From Rhodoblastus sp963710275 (GTDB lineage: Bacteria; Pseudomonadota; Alphaproteobacteria; Rhizobiales; Beijerinckiaceae): a DNA stretch of 64,000 bases. The stretch is taken from contig CAVPZS010000004.1 in assembly GCA_963710275.1 (NCBI GenBank), positions 17,020-81,019 of the forward strand, read 5' to 3'. The notes below the pieces were generated by a model. That model saw only the letters and a list, made by a program, of their open reading frames with translations, did no database searches and had not been told where the DNA came from. The number at the start of each line of letters is the position of its first letter. The first letter of the stretch is position 1. Below are positions 58,144 to 64,000 of this stretch, piece by piece. The position numbers and the translations under genes are program-made.

Positions 58144-59016
58144 ATGTCGGTTTACTGGCTCTTCATCATGTCCGGCCTCGCCCTCGGCGCGCTCTACGCG
58201 CTGGGCGGGGTTGGCCTCGTCCTGCTCAACCGGGCGACCGGCGTGCTGAATTTCGCCTATGGCGCGATCGGCGCGCTGGGCGCCATGGTCGCCTGGCAAT
58301 TGCTCGCCTGGGGCTATCCCGAGCCTCTGGCCTGGGTCGCCAGCATCGGCCTCGGCTTCCTGCTCTCGCTCGGCTTCGGACGTTTTGTCGCGCCCGGCCT
58401 GGCCCATCGCGAACCCGTGGTGAAGGCGGTGGCGACGCTCGGCTTCGCCATCATCCTGCTGGGGGTGATGAACCTCTTGTGGATCATCACCCCGCGCAAG
58501 CTGTCGCTGAGCCCCGATACAACGTCGATCGACCTGCTCGGCCTGCGGGTCACCGGCACCCGTCTCCTGGCGCTCGCGGCGGGACTTGTCGCCACCATCG
58601 GCATGGGGCTGTTTCTCGGCCGCACGCGCATCGGCCTGATGATGCGCTCGCTGGCCGACAATCGCGAAGTCGCGGCGCTGCTGGGAACGCCCATTCGCCG
58701 CGTCGAGACCATCGCCTGGGGCATTTCCGGCGCGCTCGCCGGCTTCACCGGCCTGATGTTCGGCGATCTCGTGCGGCTCGATCCGACCATCCTGACCTTC
58801 ATGGTCATTCCGGTGATCGCCACGACGATCGTCGGGCGCCTCACCTCGATACCAAAGACCTTCGCCGGCGGCCTGCTGATCGGCGTGATCGAAAGCCTGC
58901 TGGCGCTTTATCCGCCGCTCGCGCCCTTCCGCGTCGCCACGCCCTTCGTCGTCGCGGTCGCGCTGCTGATGTGGATGCAACGCGGGCGCACTCTGACCTT
59001 CGCGGGCGAGGACTAG
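58144..59016 (+). CDS. livH: branched-chain-type ABC permease LivH-like
   Basis: A 290-residue inner-membrane permease with about eight helices. Family marks are ALGAMVAWQLL-like early helices, LNRATGVLNFAYGAIGALGA and the EAA-like loop DNREVAALLGTPIRRVETIA. It works with the LivM-like protein encoded 3 bases downstream. Confidence 0.9.
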   Translation: MSVYWLFIMSGLALGALYALGGVGLVLLNRATGVLNFAYGAIGALGAMVAWQLLAWGYPEPLAWVASIGLGFLLSLGFGRFVAPGLAHREPVVKAVATLGFAIILLGVMNLLWIITPRKLSLSPDTTSIDLLGLRVTGTRLLALAAGLVATIGMGLFLGRTRIGLMMRSLADNREVAALLGTPIRRVETIAWGISGALAGFTGLMFGDLVRLDPTILTFMVIPVIATTIVGRLTSIPKTFAGGLLIGVIESLLALYPPLAPFRVATPFVVAVALLMWMQRGRTLTFAGED

Positions 59017-59019
59017 GCC

Positions 59020-60036
59020 ATGACGGCTCTCGAGACCGGGCGCGCCCGGCCGCGCCTATCCCTTCTCCAGTTTCAGTCGGCGGTCGTCGGCGGCGTGGTC
59101 GCGGCGCTGTCTCTCGTCGTGATCCTGTTCGCCAATGCGCTCTGGCTGAAAGTGCTGACCTCGGTCGCGATCTTCACCCTTACCGCCGCCAGCATCGGCC
59201 TGCTCTATCGCAGGCTGGGGCAGGTCTCGCTGGCGCATGTCGCCTTGATGGGCTGTGGCGGCTGGGTCGCCCTGCGCCTGGCGCATGGCGCTGTCTTGCC
59301 CTTCGAGCTGAACATCCTCGCCGGCGGCGTCTTCGCGGCGGCGATCGGCGTCGTCCTCGCCTATCCGGCGCTGAGGATGCGCGGGCTTTATCTGGCGCTG
59401 GTGACGCTGATGGCCGCCGGCGGGTTCAGCATCCTGATCAACGCCATCCATTTTCCCAATGGCGCCGGCGGCTTTCTCGGCTTCGCCGTGCAATCCGTGG
59501 CCTATATGCCGCGTCCCTGGCTGGCGCAGAGCGACCACGCCTATTTCCTCTATTGCGTCGGCGTGGCCATCCTCGGCTTCCTGGTGATCGACGCGCATGA
59601 AAAGGGCCGTCCCGGCCGCGCCTGGGCCCTGATCCGGCGCAGCGAGGCTTCGGCCATGGCCGCCGGCGTCAACGTCACGCTCTACAAGGTCTGGGGCTTC
59701 GCCCTGTCGGGCTTTCTCGCCGGCATTGCCGGCGGCCTGCTGGCGGGAAGCCTGCAACTGCTCGACGCCCGCTCCTTTCCGGCCGGCGATTCGGCGATGA
59801 TCTTCGCCCTGACCATCGTCGGCGGCGCCTGGAACTGGTTCGGCGCCCTGCTTGCCGCCGTGCTCTATCGGCTCTTGCCGGCGGCGCTGAACGATTGGGG
59901 CGTCAACGGCAACGCCGCCTTCATCATCTTCGGCTTCGGTCTGATCCACGCCCTGATCACCGCGCCGCGGGGGATCGCCGGCCAGATTTCCGACGGTCTC
60001 GCGCAATGGTTCCGCCGCAGGGAGAACCGGCCATGA
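59020..60036 (+). CDS. livM: branched-chain-type ABC permease LivM-like
   Basis: A 338-residue permease with about ten helices. It shows the LivM cytoplasmic loop SEASAMAAGVNVTLYKVWGF and the late AMIFALTIVGGAWNWFGALL. The end overlaps the ATPase gene by four bases (ATGA). Confidence 0.9.
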   Translation: MTALETGRARPRLSLLQFQSAVVGGVVAALSLVVILFANALWLKVLTSVAIFTLTAASIGLLYRRLGQVSLAHVALMGCGGWVALRLAHGAVLPFELNILAGGVFAAAIGVVLAYPALRMRGLYLALVTLMAAGGFSILINAIHFPNGAGGFLGFAVQSVAYMPRPWLAQSDHAYFLYCVGVAILGFLVIDAHEKGRPGRAWALIRRSEASAMAAGVNVTLYKVWGFALSGFLAGIAGGLLAGSLQLLDARSFPAGDSAMIFALTIVGGAWNWFGALLAAVLYRLLPAALNDWGVNGNAAFIIFGFGLIHALITAPRGIAGQISDGLAQWFRRRENRP

Positions 60037-60749
60037 TCGACATCGACAATATCACCGTCGGTTTCGGCGGCGTGGTCGCCCTTCGCAATGTGTCGGTGCG
60101 GCTGGACGCGCCTGTCGTCGGCATCATCGGTCCGAACGGGGCGGGCAAGACGACGTTCCTCAACGTCTTCTCGGGCTTTGTCACGCCCAGCTCCGGGGAG
60201 ATCACGGCCTTTGGCGAGCGGCTGCTCAACCTCAGACCGCACCAGCGGGCGCGCTGGGGCTTGCGCCGCTCCTTCCAGAAGGAGCAGGTGGTCGACGAAC
60301 TGACGGTCGAGGACAATGTCCGCGTCATTCTCGATCCGTTGAAGCTGTCCGCCGCCGAGCGCGAAAGACATCTGGCGGCGGCGCTGGAATTTACCGGCAT
60401 AGCCGCGGCGCGCAAGACGCGCGCTTCCGAACTCAATGCGCTGGAGCGCCGGATGACGGAACTCGCGCGCTGCGCCGCCGGACAGCCGCGCATCGTCATG
60501 CTTGACGAGCCGGGAGCCGGATTCTCCCAGATCGAGGTCGCGCGCCTGCAGGCGGTCATCACGGGCATGCGCGCCTTCAATGGCGCGATGGTGCTGCTGA
60601 TCGACCACGACGTCGAACTGATCCAGGCGACCTGCCCGGCGACCATGGTCCTGAGTTTCGGTTCGCTGATCGCCGTCGGCCCGACCGCCGAAGTCCTGAC
60701 CGACGCCAAGGTCCGGGCCGTCTATCTCGGCGAGGAGGTTGCCGCGTGA
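60033..60749 (+). CDS. livG: branched-chain-type ABC ATPase LivG-like with weak signature motif
   Basis: A 238-residue ATPase. Walker A is IIGPNGAGKTTF (residues 31-42), Walker B is RIVMLDEPGAG, and the switch His is in LLIDHDVEL. The signature expected before Walker B (LSYGQQRRLEIA in most LivG) reads LNALERRMTELA, so the Ser-Gly-Gly core is lost. It may still work in a heterodimer with the intact LivF-like partner. It is coupled on both sides by four-base overlaps. Confidence 0.85.
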   Translation: MIDIDNITVGFGGVVALRNVSVRLDAPVVGIIGPNGAGKTTFLNVFSGFVTPSSGEITAFGERLLNLRPHQRARWGLRRSFQKEQVVDELTVEDNVRVILDPLKLSAAERERHLAAALEFTGIAAARKTRASELNALERRMTELARCAAGQPRIVMLDEPGAGFSQIEVARLQAVITGMRAFNGAMVLLIDHDVELIQATCPATMVLSFGSLIAVGPTAEVLTDAKVRAVYLGEEVAA

Positions 60750-61452
60750 GCAAATTGGAGATCCGCGACCTCGTCGTGCGACGCGGGACGAAGACCGTCA
60801 TCGACCGGCTTTCCATGACGCTTGAAACCGGCAAGATCACCTCGCTGATCGGCCCGAACGGCGCCGGCAAGAGTTCGCTGGTGCTGGCGCTTGGCGGCGT
60901 CCTCCCGATCGCGAGGGCTCGGTGGAGCTGGATGGCCAGCCGCTCGCCGGCAAGGCGCCCGATTTCATCCGCGCCGCGGGCGTCGCCGCCGTGCCCGAAG
61001 GACATCGCGTCCTGGCGGGACTGAGCGTCGAGGACAATCTGCAGGCCGCCGGCTTCCAGCATTCGTCGTCGCGCATGCGCTGCATCGTCGCCGAGGTCTA
61101 CGCCATCTTTCCCGAACTGGAAGAGCGCAAGGGGCAAAGGGCCGGATCCATGTCGGGCGGCCAGCAGCAAATGCTCGCCCTGGGCCAAGCGCTGGCGGCG
61201 CAGCCGAAATTCATCCTCGCGGACGAAATGTCGCTGGGCCTCGCGCCGCTCGTCGTCAAGCGGCTGATGTCGGTGGTCGGGCGGCTGGCGAACCAGGGGA
61301 CCGGAGTCCTGCTGATCGAACAATTCACCGGCGTGGCGCTGCAACTGGCCAATGAGGCGCATGTGATGGCGCGTGGCGGCTTTCGCTACAGCGGGCCGCC
61401 GGCGCCTCTGATCGACGACCCCGACATCTTGCACAAGGCCTATCTCGCCTGA
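60746..61452 (+). CDS. livF: branched-chain-type ABC ATPase LivF-like (frame break near 60915)
   Basis: The start GTG 60746 overlaps the livG stop (GTGA). Walker A LIGPNGAGKSSL is in the first frame. After GGVLPI the sequence SVELDGQPLAGKAPDFIRAA continues in another frame, with an intact signature SMSGGQQQMLALGQAL, Walker B FILADEMSLGLAPL and LLIEQF. One base near 60915 restores about 235 residues. It is the last gene of the importer operon. Confidence 0.88.
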
Positions 61453-61492
61453 AACGGCGCATCGCCCGATCGCAAGCGGCCACAGACTAGAG

Positions 61493-62703
61493 CTAGAAGA
61501 ACGCCTGGAGCCCGGTCTGGGCGCGGCCGAGGATCAGCGCGTGAATGTCATGCGCGCCTTCATAGGTGTTCACCGTTTCGAGGTTCTGGGCGTGCCGCAT
61601 GACGTGGTACTCGATCTGGATGCCGTTGCCGCCGTGCATGTCGCGGGCCATGCGCGCGATGTCGAGCGCCTTGCCGCAATTGTTGCGCTTGATGAGCGAG
61701 ATCATCTCCGGCGCCATCTGGCCCTCGTCCATCAGGCGCCCAACCCGGAGCGAGGCTTGCAGGCCGAGCGCGATCTCGGTCTGCATGTCGGCGAGTTTCT
61801 TCTGATAGAGCTGGGTGGTGGCGAGCGGCCGGCCGAATTGCTTGCGGTCGAGCCCATATTGGCGGGCGCGCATCCAGCAATCCTCCGCCGCGCCCATGAC
61901 GCCCCAGGCGATGCCGTAGCGCGCGCGGTTGAGGCAGCCGAACGGGCCCTTCAGCCCGGAAACGTTCGGGAAGCAGGTTCTCCTCCGGCACCACGACGCC
62001 GTCCATGACGATCTCGCCGGTGATCGAGGCGCGCAGCGCTCAGCTTGCCGCCGATCTTGGGCGCGGACAGGCCCGTCATGCCCTTTTCGAGGATGAAGCC
62101 GCGGATCTGCGCCATCATGCGCGGCCGATTTCGCCCAGACGACGAAAACATCGGCGATGGGCGCGTTGGAGATCCACATTTTCGAGCCGTTCAGCCGGTA
62201 GCCATCGGAGACTTTCTCCGCCCGCGTCTTCATGCCGCCGGGATCGGAGCCGGCGTCGGGCTCGGTCAGGCCGAAGCAGCCAACCCACTCGCCCGTCGCG
62301 AGCTTTGGCAGGTATTTCTGCTTCTGCTCCTCGGAGCCGTAGGCCTCGATAGGATACATCACCAGCGAGGACTGCACGCTCATCATCGAGCGGTAGCCGG
62401 AAGTCGACGCGCTCGACCTCGCGCGCGACAAGCCCGTAGGAGACATAGCTCGCGCCGGCGCCGCCGTAGCTCTCGGAGACCGTCATGCCCAGCAGGCCAA
62501 GCTCGCCCATCTCGCTGAAAATCGCGCGGTCGGTGTTTTCGTGGAGGTAGGCTTCGACGATGCGGGGGGCGAGTTTGTCTTGCGCGAAGTCGCGCGCGGT
62601 GTCGCGGATGAACCGCTCGTCATCGTCAAGCTGCGTCTTCGAGCAGGAAGGGGTCGTCCCATTTGAACGGCGCGCTCGCGGGCGTCTTGCGATGATCGGC
62701 CAT
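61493..62703 (-). CDS. gcdH: glutaryl-CoA dehydrogenase (about five frame breaks)
   Basis: An acyl-CoA dehydrogenase that oxidises and decarboxylates glutaryl-CoA to crotonyl-CoA in lysine, tryptophan and aromatic breakdown. The start MADHRKTPASAPFKWDDPFL lies at 62703. The C-terminus has RDMHGGNGIQIEYHVMRHAQ and NTYEGAHDIHALILGRAQTG, where the glutamate is the catalytic base of this subfamily. FGLTEPDAGSDPGGMKTRA is also present. Breaks lie near 62640, 62400, 62140, 62030 and 61985. They are too many for a normal gene, but most flanks are well conserved. It could be a pseudogene or bad sequence. Confidence 0.8.
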
Positions 62704-62787
62704 GTCGCCTCCTCCTCAATCTTCTGCAGGGGCCGGACTATCACAGATCCAGGGACTGGGCGAATGCGCTTCCGGCGAATTTCGTGT

Positions 62788-64000
62788 TCAGCGGAGCGGC
62801 GCGCCGATCTCCGGCGCGCGCCTGCGGACAACTGCGAGGCCGAGCAGGGAAAGCGCCGCAATCCCGGCGCCCGCGAGAAAGGGCGCCTGCGGTCCGACAT
62901 GGTCCCAGAGCGCGCCGGCGGCGACGCTCGCCGCGAGCAAAGCCAGGCCGCCGAGCAGATTGAACATTCCAAAACCCGTTCCGCGCATATCGGTTGGCGC
63001 GGCGTCGGCGACCAGGGTCGCCAGCAGGCCCTGGGAGAACCCGAGATGCAGGCCCCAGAGCAGGACGCCCAGCCCCACGCCGACGAGGCCGCCGCTCGTC
63101 GCCAGGACGAGATCGGCCGCCAACAGCAGGACGAAGCCGGCCATCAGCACGGAAATCCTGTTGATCCGGTCGGACAATAGTCCGGCCGGCCAGGCGGCGA
63201 GCGCATAAACGAGATTCATCGCCACCAGCACGAGAGGCGCGAGCGCGACAGGAAGTCCCGCCGCCTGCGCCCGCAAGATCAGGAAGGCCTCGCTGAACCG
63301 GGCGAGGGTCGAGAGAGTCGCGAGCCCGGTCACCAGCCAGAATCAGAGCCGAGCCGACGCAATCCACCACGCTGAACGGAAAACGGGCACCGCGCGCGGC
63401 CAGCGGGCGTTCGGGCTCCTTCACGACCGCTACGAGCAAAGCCACAGCGGCGAAGGCCGGGACAACGGCGACCCAGAACACCGTGCGAAAGGCGTTGGCG
63501 GTTGCGGCCATGAGGCCGATGGCGACGGGGCCGAGAAGGCGCCGACCGTGTCCAGCGACTGCCGCAGGCCGAAACTGGCGCCACGCAAGTCCGGAGGCGA
63601 GAGATCGGCGATCAGCGCATCGCGCGGCGCGCCGCGCACGCCCTTGCCGACGCGGTCGATGAAACGCGCAGCCATGACCCAGCCGAGCGAGGAGGCCAGC
63701 GGAAAAACGGCTTGGTCAAGGCGGCGAGGCCATAGCCCGCCGCCGCGAGCAGCTTTCGTTTTCCCAGCAGGTCCGAAATTGCGCCGGAAAAGATTTTCGT
63801 GATCGCCGCCGTCGCCTCGGCGATTCCCTCGATGATTCCGACATCCGCGAAAGAAGCGCCGAGCGCGGTCACGAGATAGACTGGCAGCAGGGCGTGGATC
63901 ATTTCCGAGGAAACGTCCATCAGCAAGGAAACAAAACCGAGCGCCCAGATTGCGCGCGGAGTTTCCGCGCCTGCGCGGGCAGGAAGGAGATCGCTTTCAT
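62788..64000 (-). CDS. MFS transporter (several frame breaks, 5' end at window edge)
   Basis: A major-facilitator permease with about 12 helices. The probable start ATG is at 64000, the window's last bases, so upstream signals are not visible. In pieces from different frames one sees FVSLLMDVSSEMIHALLPVY, the loop motif GAISDLLGKRKLLAAAGYGL, DRVGKGVRGAPRDALIADLS, and a C-terminal half (SDRINRISVLMAGFVLLLAA to APEIGAPLR) that is intact to 62788. Breaks lie near 63957, 63700, 63540 and 63340. It resembles the group with the GKGxRGxPRDAL loop, of unknown substrate. Confidence 0.75.

Noticed and set aside
56818..58980. 720-residue minus-strand open frame
   Set aside because: Opposite the binding protein and LivH genes; His/Asp-rich antisense composition only.

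Overview
The window is high-GC DNA from an alphaproteobacterium, most likely of the Rhizobiales (Hyphomicrobiales), perhaps near Beijerinckiaceae or Methylocystaceae. The rhizobial signs are the rph-rdgB-hemW order, the thioredoxin/LON-domain/Trm112 trio, a GcrA-type zinc-ribbon protein, DUF5666 and DUF2269 proteins, and three copies of a two-palindrome intergenic repeat resembling the RIME elements of Rhizobium. The species cannot be fixed from the sequence. Many otherwise normal housekeeping genes (rph, rdgB, tesB, gcdH, livF, an amtB) carry one or more single-base frame breaks, so the sequence probably contains residual indel errors. I annotate these as interrupted genes, not as dead ones.

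Layout. 1-7.9 kb: end of a PQQ sugar dehydrogenase-like gene, a DUF2269 and SDR-DoxX pair, an outer-membrane porin-like gene, an ABC-2 exporter pair, and a DUF6502-DUF5666 operon. 7.9-8.36 kb: a non-coding stretch with a duplicated hairpin module. 8.4-12.2 kb: glycosyltransferase, GGDEF-EAL protein, small glycine-rich protein. 12.3-17.8 kb: hemW, rdgB, rph and lepA, with two small genes on the opposite strand. 17.8-24.2 kb: a 7TM hybrid kinase and AraC-type response regulator pair next to a trimeric autotransporter adhesin. 24.3-26.7 kb: an amino-acid permease and a putative secreted zincin.

26.9-42.1 kb is the centrepiece: a complete phenol hydroxylase and catechol meta-cleavage cluster. Reading left, it has dmpKLMNOP (multicomponent phenol hydroxylase) plus a SnoaL-like gene, a LysR regulator, and dmpF-dmpG plus a flavodoxin-fold reductase. 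Reading right, it has a plant-type ferredoxin, catechol 2,3-dioxygenase, dmpC, dmpE, dmpH, an unusual SDR and a double-length 4-oxalocrotonate tautomerase. The two arms diverge from a region with a perfect 29-bp palindrome, and related ATACC/GGTAT motifs recur before dmpF. Together the genes convert phenol to catechol, cleave it, oxidise the semialdehyde, decarboxylate, hydrate and split the product to pyruvate and acetyl-CoA. The hydrolase dmpD and a sigma-54 DmpR-type activator are not seen. The cluster ends next to a sufS fragment and the 3' end of a tRNA-Gly gene, which hints at an insertion.

42.5-52.4 kb: tRNA-Gly, the thioredoxin/LON/Trm112 trio, two glnK-amtB pairs flanking a thioesterase (the second pair behind a sigma-54-like promoter), an M48 protease, an SNase-like protein and tRNA-Arg. 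52.6-61.5 kb: a FeaR-like AraC regulator followed by an aldehyde dehydrogenase, a GMC oxidoreductase and a five-gene branched-chain-type ABC importer, which looks like an uptake and oxidation module for an alcohol or amine of unknown identity. 61.5-64 kb: glutaryl-CoA dehydrogenase and an MFS transporter, both heavily frame-broken.
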